Assembly (NCBI RefSeq): GCF_036867135.1
Contig: NZ_JBAJIJ010000001.1
Span: 248,001 to 312,000 of the forward strand
Direction of reading: 5' to 3'
DNA: 64,000 bases
Origin: Aeromicrobium sp. Sec7.5
GTDB taxonomy: Bacteria > Actinomycetota > Actinomycetes > Propionibacteriales > Nocardioidaceae
Shown here: positions 46,420-54,603 of the stretch, one piece after another
Numbering within the stretch: position 1 is the first letter of the stretch
Layout: every line of letters starts with the position of its first letter
The notes under the pieces: model-generated
Database searches by the model: none
Told to the model about the DNA's origin: nothing
What the model saw: the letters and a program-made list of their open reading frames with translations, nothing else
Translations under genes and position numbers: made by a program

Positions 46420-47667
46420 ATGACCCCCGCTGCCACCGCCACGGCCGTCGAGTCGGTCGAGGACTTCGCGGCCCGCGCCTCGAGCTGGTACGCCGACCAC
46501 GGCTTCGCCCGACGTGACCCCCAGCGGGAGGCGTCGAGCACCGGCATGGCCGTGTTCCACGACCTCGCGTTCGACGAGGAGCTGGCCCTGATCCGCCAGC
46601 TGACCGACTGGCTCCGCGCCCGGTACGACGCCGGCCTCGGGGCGGTGGGCTGGCCGGAGGCGTTCGGTGGCGCCGGCCTCGCGCACGCCCACGAGGCGGC
46701 CCTGGCCCGGGTCGAGAGCGGCTTCGACGTGCCCACCCCGCACGAGCTGGTCTCGGTGACCCTGCGCCTGATCGCCCCGACCCTGCGGGTGTACGACCGC
46801 ACGCCCGAGATGCGCGAGCTGATCACGCCGATGCTGCGGGGCGACCTGCTGGCGTGCCAGCTGTTCTCCGAGCCGGGCGCCGGCAGCGACCTCGCGAGCC
46901 TCGCGACCCGCGCGCGCCGCGACGGCGACGACTGGGTCATCACGGGCCAGAAGGTCTGGACCTCGGGCGCGCAGTTCGCGCAGTGGGGCGAGCTCCTGGC
47001 CCGCACCGATCCGGACGTGCCGAAGCACCGGGGCATCACGGCCTTCATGGTGCCGCTCGACGCCGAGGGCGTCGAGGTGCGGCCGCTGCGCCAGATGTCC
47101 GGCGGATCGAGCTTCAACGAGGTGTTCCTGACCGAGGTGCGGATCCCGGACGCGTACCGCGTCGGTGAGGTCGGCGAGGGCTGGAAGGTCGCGCTGACGA
47201 CCCTGGGCTTCGAGCGCGACTCCAGCGGCGAGGCCACCGCGGTCGGCGGCACGCTGGACCAGGTCGTGGAGCTCAGCCGCGCGACCGGTGCGGTCGAGGA
47301 CCCGGTCCTGCGCCAGATGCTGGCCGACGTCGTGATCGCGCACCGCCTCGCCGAGATCGCGACGGCCCGCGACGCCGCCACCCCGGACACCACCGGGGTC
47401 GGTGGCTCGATGCGCAAGCTGCAGTGGACCGGGCGCCTCGCCCAGATCTCCGAGTACGTCGGCGAGGTGCTCGAGGCCGACCTGGTCGTCGACGACGGCG
47501 AGTCCGGCACCTTCGACTGGACCGAGCACGTCCTCGGTGCCCCGGGCTACCGCATCGCCGGCGGCAGCGACGAGGTGCAGCGCAATCTCATCGCCGAGCG
47601 CTGGCTCGGCCTCCCGGCCGAGCCGCGAGGCGACAAGACCACTCCCTGGCGGGACATCCCCCGCTGA
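46420..47667 (+). CDS. Acyl-CoA dehydrogenase
   Basis: A 415-residue FAD-dependent dehydrogenase: LVRYDAGLG-like N-terminal helices, QLFSEPGAGSDLASLATRA (flavin/substrate loop), VWTSGAQFAQWGELLART, LTEVRIPDAYRVGEVGEGW and GGSDEVQRNLIAERWLGLP at the end. The last motif follows the family rule near the second flavin contact. Bacterial members with this pattern oxidise short, branched or steroid acyl-CoA. Starts 3 bases after the CurA-like gene. Confidence 0.92.
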   Translation: MTPAATATAVESVEDFAARASSWYADHGFARRDPQREASSTGMAVFHDLAFDEELALIRQLTDWLRARYDAGLGAVGWPEAFGGAGLAHAHEAALARVESGFDVPTPHELVSVTLRLIAPTLRVYDRTPEMRELITPMLRGDLLACQLFSEPGAGSDLASLATRARRDGDDWVITGQKVWTSGAQFAQWGELLARTDPDVPKHRGITAFMVPLDAEGVEVRPLRQMSGGSSFNEVFLTEVRIPDAYRVGEVGEGWKVALTTLGFERDSSGEATAVGGTLDQVVELSRATGAVEDPVLRQMLADVVIAHRLAEIATARDAATPDTTGVGGSMRKLQWTGRLAQISEYVGEVLEADLVVDDGESGTFDWTEHVLGAPGYRIAGGSDEVQRNLIAERWLGLPAEPRGDKTTPWRDIPR

Positions 47668-47690
47668 TCGACAACACGAAGGACATGAGC

Positions 47691-48473
47691 ATGGGAACAC
47701 TGGACGGCAAGGTGGCCCTGGTCACCGCAGGATCGCGCGGCATCGGCCGGGGGATCGTGGAGGCCTTCCTCGCGGAAGGCGCGACGGTCGTCATGACCGG
47801 GCGCTCGGCCGAGAAGGGCGAGAAGGCGCTGTCCGAGATCGGTCTGCCCGACCGGACGGCGTTCCTCGCCGGAGACGCGAAGTCCAAGAACGACGTCGCG
47901 GGCTGGGTGTCCACCACGGTGGAGCGCTTCGGCCGGATCGACGTCCTGGTCAACAACGCCGGCGGCAGCGACGGGTTCGCCCTGGTGCACGAGCTGAGCG
48001 ACGAGGCGTGGGACAAGGCGTTCACGTTCATCGTCGACTCCGCGTTCTGGGCCACCCGTGCGGCGCTCGGCGTCATGGTCGAGCAGGGCAGCGGCCGGAT
48101 CATCAACATCTCCTCGGTCGCCGGCAAGGTCGGCGACCAGGCGGCGGTCTCGCACTACATCTCTGCGAAGCACGCGATGAACGGCTTCACGAAGGCCGTC
48201 GCGTTCGAGTACGGGACCCAGGGGATCACGTCGAACGCGATCTGCCCCGGCGCGATCGAGACCGACCTCATGGTCGAGGTGGGCCCGTCGTTCGCCGCGG
48301 AGAACAACCAGACCTACGAGGAGTACAAGGCGGACTACGCCAAGGACGCCGCCATCGGACGGCTCAACACCGTCGAGGAGGTCGGCGCCATGGCAGTGCT
48401 GCTGGCCGGCCCGGCCGGCGGCGGCATCACGGGTGCCCTCCTCAACGTCGACGGCGGCACCGCCCCGTACTGA
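47691..48473 (+). CDS. Short-chain dehydrogenase, tandem copy 1
   Basis: A 260-residue SDR: TAGSRGIGRGI, VLVNNAGGSDG, Ser in NISSVAG, Tyr-x-x-x-Lys in YISAK, and GALLNVDGGTAPY. A longer start two codons upstream (47685) is possible, but GAAGGA is best spaced for 47691, and the length then equals copy 2. It follows the acyl-CoA dehydrogenase by 23 bases. Could oxidise a 3-hydroxyacyl-CoA or the P450 alcohol. Confidence 0.92.
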   Translation: MGTLDGKVALVTAGSRGIGRGIVEAFLAEGATVVMTGRSAEKGEKALSEIGLPDRTAFLAGDAKSKNDVAGWVSTTVERFGRIDVLVNNAGGSDGFALVHELSDEAWDKAFTFIVDSAFWATRAALGVMVEQGSGRIINISSVAGKVGDQAAVSHYISAKHAMNGFTKAVAFEYGTQGITSNAICPGAIETDLMVEVGPSFAAENNQTYEEYKADYAKDAAIGRLNTVEEVGAMAVLLAGPAGGGITGALLNVDGGTAPY

Positions 48474-48551
48474 TCCCCTGCACGACTCAGCACCTGCACG
48501 ACTGACCACCTGCACGACGTCGACCCGCTCGGGTCGGGAAGGACCTGACTC

Positions 48552-49334
48552 ATGGGGACTCTGGACGGAAAGGTCGCGCTCGTCACGGCGGCCACCGGCG
48601 GGATCGGACGCGGGATCGCGGAGGCCTTCCTCGCGGAGGGTGCGTCGGTCGTGATGACCGGGCGCTCCGCCGACAAGGGTGAGAAGGCGCTGTCCGAGAT
48701 CGGTCTGCCCGACCGGACGGCGTTCCTGCCGGGCGACGCCCGGTCACAGCAGGACGTGGCCGGTTGGGTCGCGTCGACGGTCGAGCGGTTCGGCCGCGTC
48801 GACGTCCTGGTCAACAACGCCGGCGGTAGCGACGGGTTCGCCCTGGTGCACGAGCTGAGCGACGAGGCGTGGGAGAACGCGTTCACGTTCATCGTCGACT
48901 CCGCGTTCTGGGCCACCCGTGCGGCGCTGGGCGTCATGCTCGAGCACGGCGGGGGCCGGATCATCAACATCTCGTCGGTCGAGGGCAAGCTCGGCAACAA
49001 GGCCGCGGTGTCGCACTACATCTCGGCCAAGCACGCGATGAACGGCTTCACCAAGGCCGTCGCGTTCGAGTACGGCACGCGGGGGATCACGTCCAACGCG
49101 ATCTGCCCCGGCGCCGTCGAGACCGAGCGCACCAAGGAGATCGGTCCGGCGTTCGCCGCGGAGAACGGGCTCACGTACGAGGAGTACCTCGCCGACTACG
49201 CCAAGGACGCCGCCACCGGGAAGCTCAACACCGTCGAGGAGGTCGGCGCGATGGCAGTGCTGCTGGCCGGCCCGGCCGGCGGCGGCATCACGGGCGCCCT
49301 CCTCAACGTCGACGGCGGCACGTCGCCCTACTGA
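48552..49334 (+). CDS. Short-chain dehydrogenase, tandem copy 2
   Basis: A 260-residue close paralogue of the gene before it, with all catalytic residues present (NISSVEG, YISAK) and the same GALLNVDGGT end. Main changes: DLMVEVGPS becomes ERTKEIGPA in the substrate lid, so the two may differ in substrate or stereochemistry, or form a mixed tetramer. The 78-base gap has three short copies of CCTGCACGAC, a sign of local duplication. GGAAGGA lies before the ATG. Last gene of the operon. Confidence 0.92.
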   Translation: MGTLDGKVALVTAATGGIGRGIAEAFLAEGASVVMTGRSADKGEKALSEIGLPDRTAFLPGDARSQQDVAGWVASTVERFGRVDVLVNNAGGSDGFALVHELSDEAWENAFTFIVDSAFWATRAALGVMLEHGGGRIINISSVEGKLGNKAAVSHYISAKHAMNGFTKAVAFEYGTRGITSNAICPGAVETERTKEIGPAFAAENGLTYEEYLADYAKDAATGKLNTVEEVGAMAVLLAGPAGGGITGALLNVDGGTSPY

Positions 49335-49406
49335 CGTCCCCCTCCTGGGGCGGTGAGTCTGACACGTAGGGCGGTGGATCTCCCACGTGCGGCACCGGTC
49401 CCGCGG

Positions 49407-49511
49407 CGGGCGGTGAGTGTTCCACCTGGGGCGGTGAGCCTTCCACCGCCTGACACCTCAGGGGGTGGAACACTCACCGCCCGCTCGGTGGGGGTGGAAC
49501 ACTCACCGCCC
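49407..49511. repeat. 19-bp inverted and direct repeat cluster, probable bidirectional terminator
   Basis: GGGCGGTGAGTGTTCCACC (49407-49425) has two perfect reverse-complement copies at 49464-49482 and 49493-49511; degenerate copies fill 49350-49440. It fits in the 183-base gap between the SDR operon and the convergent importer genes, where a 19-pair hairpin with a 38-base loop would end transcription from both sides. Confidence 0.8.
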
Positions 49512-49517
49512 CCCAGG

Positions 49518-50606
49518 TCAGGGGGTCGTGGGCTGGCTCGGGCTCGCCTCGGCGGCGTCGCGTTGGAGCTTGCGGCTCCGCTTGGTCTGGCCGACGACGC
49601 GGCTGGCGAGCGCCACCGCGATGAGCAGTGCCGCACCTTGGAACAGCGGCTGGATCCAGAACGTGCCCGGTCCGAACGTCAGCTGCAGGCCCTTCACGCC
49701 GAACGCCAGGGCGAAGTACGCGATGAGCGTGCCCCAGACGTTGGGACGGCGGGCGAACTGCGAGGCACCGAAGAACACGGCGGCCAGGGCCGGGAACAGC
49801 AGCCCCGGCCCGGCGGTCGAGGTGTAGGTGCCGACCTTCGCCGAGAACACGATGCCCGCGAAGCCGCCGATCATGGCCGAGATCATGAGCGAGCCGTACG
49901 TCAGCCGCTCCACGTTGAGGCCGGCCAGACGGGCCGCCTCGGGGTTGCCGCCGACCGCGAACAGGCGCCGGCCGACCGGGGTGTGCTCCAGCACGAACCA
50001 GATGACGACCGAGAGCACGACGAGGTAGATCGCCACGACCGGGATGCCGAAGACCTGGCCGTTGCCGAGGTCGAGCCAGTTCGAGTCGAACGCGCCGGTC
50101 AGCTGGCGGTTGTTCGACATGAACAGCTGGAACGCCAGGAGCACCTGGCTCACGCCGAGCGTCGCGATCAGCGACTCCACCCGGAACTTCACGATGACCA
50201 CCGCCGAGCAGAAGCCGATCAGAGCGCAGAACACGAGCACGCCGATCGCGACCTGCCAGAGCGGGATGTCGGGGTGGTTGATGCCGAACCAGTTCATGAG
50301 CACGAGCGCCGTGCCCATCGTGGCCCCGACGGAGAGGTCGTAGACCCCCGCCACGAGCGGCACGAGGAAGGCCAGCGCGACGATCGCGGTGACGACGCCC
50401 TCGCTGATCGTGAGCCGCCACGTCGTGGAGCTCAGGAACGTCTCCGGGCGCAGGATCCCGAACAGGATCGTGAACCCGGCGAACAGGATGATGGCGCTGT
50501 AGCGCCCGAGCGTCACGCCCAGGGGGGTCGCGACGGCGCCGGAGCTCGACTTGAGGCTCGGGGTGGACGTGGCCGACGAGTCGGTCTTCGTGGTCTCGGT
50601 CTTCAT
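49518..50606 (-). CDS. ABC importer permease (RbsC/branched-amino-acid type)
   Basis: A 362-residue inner-membrane protein with eight to ten helices, starting after a polar 30-residue N-terminus. VYDLSVGATMGTALVL and GRRLFAVGGNPEAARLAGLN are the signature of the ribose/xylose/autoinducer permease family. The C-terminus is Lys/Arg-rich. Overlaps the ATPase gene by 4 bases. It completes a sugar-type importer with the two genes upstream in transcription. Confidence 0.92.
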   Translation of the reverse strand: MKTETTKTDSSATSTPSLKSSSGAVATPLGVTLGRYSAIILFAGFTILFGILRPETFLSSTTWRLTISEGVVTAIVALAFLVPLVAGVYDLSVGATMGTALVLMNWFGINHPDIPLWQVAIGVLVFCALIGFCSAVVIVKFRVESLIATLGVSQVLLAFQLFMSNNRQLTGAFDSNWLDLGNGQVFGIPVVAIYLVVLSVVIWFVLEHTPVGRRLFAVGGNPEAARLAGLNVERLTYGSLMISAMIGGFAGIVFSAKVGTYTSTAGPGLLFPALAAVFFGASQFARRPNVWGTLIAYFALAFGVKGLQLTFGPGTFWIQPLFQGAALLIAVALASRVVGQTKRSRKLQRDAAEASPSQPTTP

Positions 50607-52111
50607 GCGGATGCTCCTGCGACTTGCGCGTGATCGATGGAGGGGGCGTCCAGGTCGACGCCGCGGTGCAGCTCGGCGACGACGTGGCCACGGGACAGGA
50701 CGAGCACGCGGTCGCAGAGGCGGGCGAGCTCGTCGCTGTCGGTCGACGTGACGAGGACCGACATGGAGGCGTCGGCTCGTTCGGCGATGATGCGGTGCAC
50801 CTGTTCACGGGCCCCGATGTCGATGCCGGCGGTCGGGTCGTCGAGCACCAGGAACGTCGGGTCGAGCCGCAGGGCCCGGGCCACGAGCACCTTCTGCTGG
50901 TTGCCGCCCGAGAGCGTGGTCATCGCGGCACCCGGGCCGGAGGCCACGATGTCGAGGTCGTCGATCCACGTGGCCACCTCCTGCCGTTCCCTGCGGTGGT
51001 GCAGGCGTCCGGCCGAGGTGTTCGGGGCGAGATCGCTGATGGTCAGGTTCTCGCCGACGTTCAGCGTGCTGAACACGCCGAAGCGGGCCCGCTCGCCGCA
51101 GATCCAGGCCATGCCGGCCGACATCGCGTCGATCGGGTCACCCGACTCGACCGCGGTGCCGGCGACCGACACGGTGCCGCCGCTGCGGTGCTCGCGACCG
51201 ATCGTGAGGGCGGCGACCTCCTCGCGACCCGAGCCGGTCAGACCGGCGACCCCGACGATCTCGCCGGGCCGGAGGTCGGCGCTGAAGTCCATGAGCGCCG
51301 TGCCCTGCAGGCCGGCGATCCGCACGGTCGCGGGGCCGTCGGTCTGCGACGTTGTCGGCCGATCGACGTTCCGGACCAGGTCCGTGCCGATGATCAGGTT
51401 CGTGAGGCTGTCGTGGGTCACGTCGCTCGTGGCCACCGTGGCGACCTTGACGCCGTCGCGGAGCACCGTGATGGAGTCCGAGACGCCGAGGATCTCGTCG
51501 AGGTGGTGCGAGACGAGGATGACGGAGTTGCCCGCCGCGGTCAGGCTGCGGATCGTGTCGAACAGCGCCGTGACGTCCCGGGCGGGGAGCGCGGCGGTGG
51601 GCTCGTCGAGCACGATGAGGGCCGGATCGCTGTTGTCGGGCAGGGCCCGGGCGATCGCGATGCGGGTGCGCTCCGCGATGCCGAACTCGCCGACGGGTCG
51701 GTTCACGTCGATCGGAGGACCGGTGCGGGCCAGGCAGTCGCGAGCGACCTCCCGGGCCTTCTTCCAGTTGATCCTGATGCCGCCGGACCGGGGGTACGTG
51801 CGTCCGAGCATGATGTTCTCGGTGATGCTGAGGCCGTTCACCAGACCGAGGTCCTGGTGGACGAAGCGCACGTTGAGCTTGTCGGCCGCGGCGGCGTTGC
51901 CGAGATCGAGCTCGCGGTCCCGCACCGTCGCCGTCGCCCCGCGGTCGGGGGCGTGGTAACCGGCGAGGATCTTGATCAGCGTCGACTTGCCCGATCCGTT
52001 CTGGCCCACCACGGCGTGGACCTCACCCACCTTCACGGTGAGGTCCACGCCGTGGAGCACCACATGACCGGAGAACGTCTTGGAGAGTCCTCTGATGTCA
52101 AGGGCGTTCAT
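50603..52111 (-). CDS. ABC importer dual ATPase (RbsA type)
   Basis: A 502-residue protein with two ATPase domains. The first has Walker A GQNGSGKST, Walker B ALIVLDEPTAAL and VSHHLDE; the second has LTGSGREEV in place of Walker A, LSGGNQQKV and FLVLDDPTAGID. The signature of the first half is degenerate (GEFGIAERTRIAIARAL instead of LSxGQxQ), while the second is intact; in RbsA-type proteins the second Walker A is usually non-canonical. Starts 2 bases after the binding-protein stop. Confidence 0.93.
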   Translation of the reverse strand: MNALDIRGLSKTFSGHVVLHGVDLTVKVGEVHAVVGQNGSGKSTLIKILAGYHAPDRGATATVRDRELDLGNAAAADKLNVRFVHQDLGLVNGLSITENIMLGRTYPRSGGIRINWKKAREVARDCLARTGPPIDVNRPVGEFGIAERTRIAIARALPDNSDPALIVLDEPTAALPARDVTALFDTIRSLTAAGNSVILVSHHLDEILGVSDSITVLRDGVKVATVATSDVTHDSLTNLIIGTDLVRNVDRPTTSQTDGPATVRIAGLQGTALMDFSADLRPGEIVGVAGLTGSGREEVAALTIGREHRSGGTVSVAGTAVESGDPIDAMSAGMAWICGERARFGVFSTLNVGENLTISDLAPNTSAGRLHHRRERQEVATWIDDLDIVASGPGAAMTTLSGGNQQKVLVARALRLDPTFLVLDDPTAGIDIGAREQVHRIIAERADASMSVLVTSTDSDELARLCDRVLVLSRGHVVAELHRGVDLDAPSIDHAQVAGASA

Positions 52112-52113
52112 GA

Positions 52114-53256
52114 TCAGCTGAGACCCCAGAGGGTCTTGAACTGCTCCTTGAAGCCGTCCGGTCCGGGCCAGCCGTCGGGGAGGTCGGCGATCGCCTCGGC
52201 CTCTTCCTCGGTGTCCATGATGTACAGCGGCGTCAGGGCGGACTTGCGCTCGTCCTCGCTGCTCCACTCGCCGTTGGCGTAGCGGGCCATCTGGTCGGCG
52301 AGGGTCCACATCGTGTTCTCCTGCGGCACGACGAGCCAGGCCGCCGACTCGCCCTTGAGGAACGACTCCACCTGCGGCTGCTGCGGCTGGACGCCGACGA
52401 CCTTCACGTCCTCGAGACCGGCGGTCTTGAGGGCCTGACCCAGACCCGGCTCGAAGCCGGTGAAGCCCAGGAAGAGGTAGTTGATGTCGGGGTTCGACTG
52501 CAGGTACGACACGATCGCGTTGGCGGATCCGCCGGTGGTCAGCTGGTCGAGCGAGATGTCGATCGGCTGGCTCGTGCAGGTGTCGCAGTACTCGTCGAGC
52601 GTCTTCTCGACGTTCGGCACGGCGGCAGCCACGGTCGGGAACTCGGGGATGTTGACGACGCCGATCGAGGCGTCGGCGCCGCTGTCCTCGATGACCCAGG
52701 CGGTTAGCGCACGGGTCGAGTTCGCCACGGCGGTGACGTCGCTGCAGTTGGTGATGATGTTGTTCTCATCGCCCTTGGGGTCGTCGCCCGAGTAGCAGCT
52801 GAAGTAGGGGATGCCCGCTTCCTTGGCGTTGTCGAACGCGTTCTGGAAGGTCGCCACGTCGCTGCCGGTGCCGGCGATGTAGTCGACCTTCAGGTCGACG
52901 GCCTGCTGGACCGCGGAACCGAAGTCGGTCGCGGGGGCGTTGATGCCGACGTACTCCCAGCCGAAGCTCTCGACGGCCTCCTTGAGGAAGTCGCCGAGGA
53001 TCGAGCAGGTCGGGTCCGCACACACGATGAAGGCGACGGACTTCTTCTCGGGCACCTTGCTGAGCGGCTCGGTCTGGATGATCGAGGAGGGCTCCTCCTG
53101 GTAGCTCGCGACGACGTCCTTGAGCTCCTGGGTGACCTCGCCTCCACCGGAGCGACCGCTGTCGCTCGACTCGCTGCTGCAGGCAGCGAGCGCGAGCGAG
53201 CCGACGATGGCTCCCGCGATGAGCAGGCCGAGCCTGCGGTGCCGCTTGAGATTCAT
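52114..53256 (-). CDS. ABC importer substrate-binding lipoprotein (ribose/sugar type, Peripla_BP_4)
   Basis: A 380-residue lipoprotein with signal peptide and lipobox LAAC, then SSESSDSGRSGGG linker. The mature part resembles RbsB: KSVAFIVCADPTC, GSDVATFQNAFDNAKEAGIP, NADINYLFLGF-like and VKVVGVQPQQPQVES. Unusually rich in cysteines (CADPTC, NCSD, EYCDTC), possibly two disulfides. The ligand is unknown; the regulatory motif upstream links it to the P450 regulon, so a terpenoid, aromatic or similar compound rather than a sugar is possible. First gene of the importer operon. Confidence 0.88.
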   Translation of the reverse strand: MNLKRHRRLGLLIAGAIVGSLALAACSSESSDSGRSGGGEVTQELKDVVASYQEEPSSIIQTEPLSKVPEKKSVAFIVCADPTCSILGDFLKEAVESFGWEYVGINAPATDFGSAVQQAVDLKVDYIAGTGSDVATFQNAFDNAKEAGIPYFSCYSGDDPKGDENNIITNCSDVTAVANSTRALTAWVIEDSGADASIGVVNIPEFPTVAAAVPNVEKTLDEYCDTCTSQPIDISLDQLTTGGSANAIVSYLQSNPDINYLFLGFTGFEPGLGQALKTAGLEDVKVVGVQPQQPQVESFLKGESAAWLVVPQENTMWTLADQMARYANGEWSSEDERKSALTPLYIMDTEEEAEAIADLPDGWPGPDGFKEQFKTLWGLS

Positions 53257-53385
53257 GGTTCCTCCATCGGGGGTGTGCCCGTCGGTCAGGACTTCGAGGT
53301 CGGGGGCCTCGCGGTCAATGTGACGTAGGACACGTGTGGATGTGTGGGACCACTCCAGCGCATGGAAGGGCTCTCGTCAAGAGAA

Positions 53386-53416
53386 CATCATGAGAAATTC
53401 CAATAATCATGATGAG
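53386..53416. promoter_or_regulatory. Paired TCATGA operators upstream of the ribose-type importer
   Basis: In this 312-base gap two TCATGA cores (53388-53393 and 53407-53412) are 19 bp apart and form an inverted pair, CATCATGA...TCATGATG. Read on the minus strand, TTGACG (53380-53375) follows, as at the other promoters; the -10 is weak (no clear hexamer at 17 bases). The remaining part of the gap, to 53568, contains nothing I can name. Confidence 0.5.
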
Positions 53417-53568
53417 CAACACCGGACCGTCGGTATAGCGCAGCGGCCGCACGGACGGTCATGGGAACGGCCACATGGCCGGTATCGCAGGCGTTGGGCG
53501 CCGGGTCTCGGGCGTGAGGGCGGTGCGGACACTCGGGCCGACGCCCGGGCCGGCGACCGCGGATGGGC

Positions 53569-54414
53569 CTAGAGGCGCCAGTCGATGCGGCGAGCGCCGG
53601 CTTCCGGGTCGCGCTCGAGGTAGGTGTTGCTGACCTCGAGGATGTGCTCGGTCATGAGCTTGCGGGCCTTGCTGGGGCGCCCGTCGAGGATCGCCTGCGC
53701 GAGGTCGGCGTGCGAGTGGGTCAGCATCTCGCGATCGGTCACGGGGTCGACCGACTGCAGGACCTGCTCGGCCACGATGTGGGTCACCGACTGGGTCACC
53801 AGGGTCAGCACCCGGTTGCCCGAGAGGGCCGCGATGAGCGAGTGGAAGTTGTTGAAGTCGTCGAACAGCTCGACCTCGACGTGCGACTCGGGGTCGTACT
53901 GGATGAACGGGGCGAAGACGTCGCGCTTGGCGCTGCTCGACGGGAGCTTGGCCACGCGCTCGGCGAGCATGGGCTCGAGCGCGGCCCACGTGTCGAGCAG
54001 CTCGGCGTAGGTCGCGCCGCTCAGGTTGAAGTAGAGCGACGAGGTGCGTGCCAGGTAGCCGGAGTTGAGGGGTGCGACGAACGGACCGCCGCCGGGACCC
54101 CGCTTGATGTCGACGATGCCCTGGATCTCGAGCAGGCGCAGTGCCTCGCGCAGCGACTCGCGGCTGACCTCGTACCGCACGAGCATCTCGGGCTCGGTCA
54201 GGAGCCGGTCACCCACCCCGACGCTTCCCTCGAGGATGTCGTCGACGATGCGGGCGGCGGTCGCCTCGGCCGCCTTCGGGGCGCGGCGGCGCGCGTTCTG
54301 GGTGTCGGCCGCAGCGAAGCCGCGGGGCCGGTAGATGATCGGCAGTCCGTGCGGTGCGCCGTCGTCCGGGCCGTCGGTCGGGGCTCCGGCGACGTCCGGG
54401 CGGCGTGCGCTCAT
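53569..54414 (-). CDS. GntR-family (FadR/FCD-type) regulator, paralogue 2
   Basis: A 281-residue paralogue of the regulator at 9762. The winged helix (about 45-115) has AARIVDDIL, VGDRLLTEPEML, SRESLREALRLLE and DIKRGPGGGPFV; the FCD domain has DTWAALEPMLAERV, NNFHSLIAALSGNRV and LTHSHADLAQAILDG. The two share whole blocks such as GGPFV and SGYLARTSSLYF, so they probably read the same or closely related operators. Divergent from the CoA-transferase operon. The start is uncertain: GTG seven codons upstream is possible. Confidence 0.88.
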   Translation of the reverse strand: MSARRPDVAGAPTDGPDDGAPHGLPIIYRPRGFAAADTQNARRRAPKAAEATAARIVDDILEGSVGVGDRLLTEPEMLVRYEVSRESLREALRLLEIQGIVDIKRGPGGGPFVAPLNSGYLARTSSLYFNLSGATYAELLDTWAALEPMLAERVAKLPSSSAKRDVFAPFIQYDPESHVEVELFDDFNNFHSLIAALSGNRVLTLVTQSVTHIVAEQVLQSVDPVTDREMLTHSHADLAQAILDGRPSKARKLMTEHILEVSNTYLERDPEAGARRIDWRL

Positions 54415-54498
54415 GGGAGCACACTCTGACACCTTCGCCGCGACGTTACAACGACCGATCGCCTGTGGTGCCGGGCAATCTTCCCGTCCGAGGGCCGA

Positions 54499-54597
54499 GT
54501 TAGTCATGAGATTTGGGGGTACGTGGCCGTCGCTGCGCCCGGGACGAGCGACCGTCGACGGGGAGCCCTTGACTAAGTTCATCATGAGGAATAATCT
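54499..54597 (+). promoter_or_regulatory. Promoter and two TCATGA operators of the CoA-ester operon
   Basis: TTGACT at 54569-54574, then AAGTTCATCATGAGGAATAA with the palindrome in the spacer (core TCATGA 54582-54587). Possible -10: AATAAT (54590-54595) or TAATCT (54592-54597). A second TCATGA sits 78 bp upstream (54504-54509), nearer gntR2. Transcription would begin at about 54602-54604, at the start codon itself. Confidence 0.6.
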
Positions 54598-54603
54598 GCG
54601 AGA

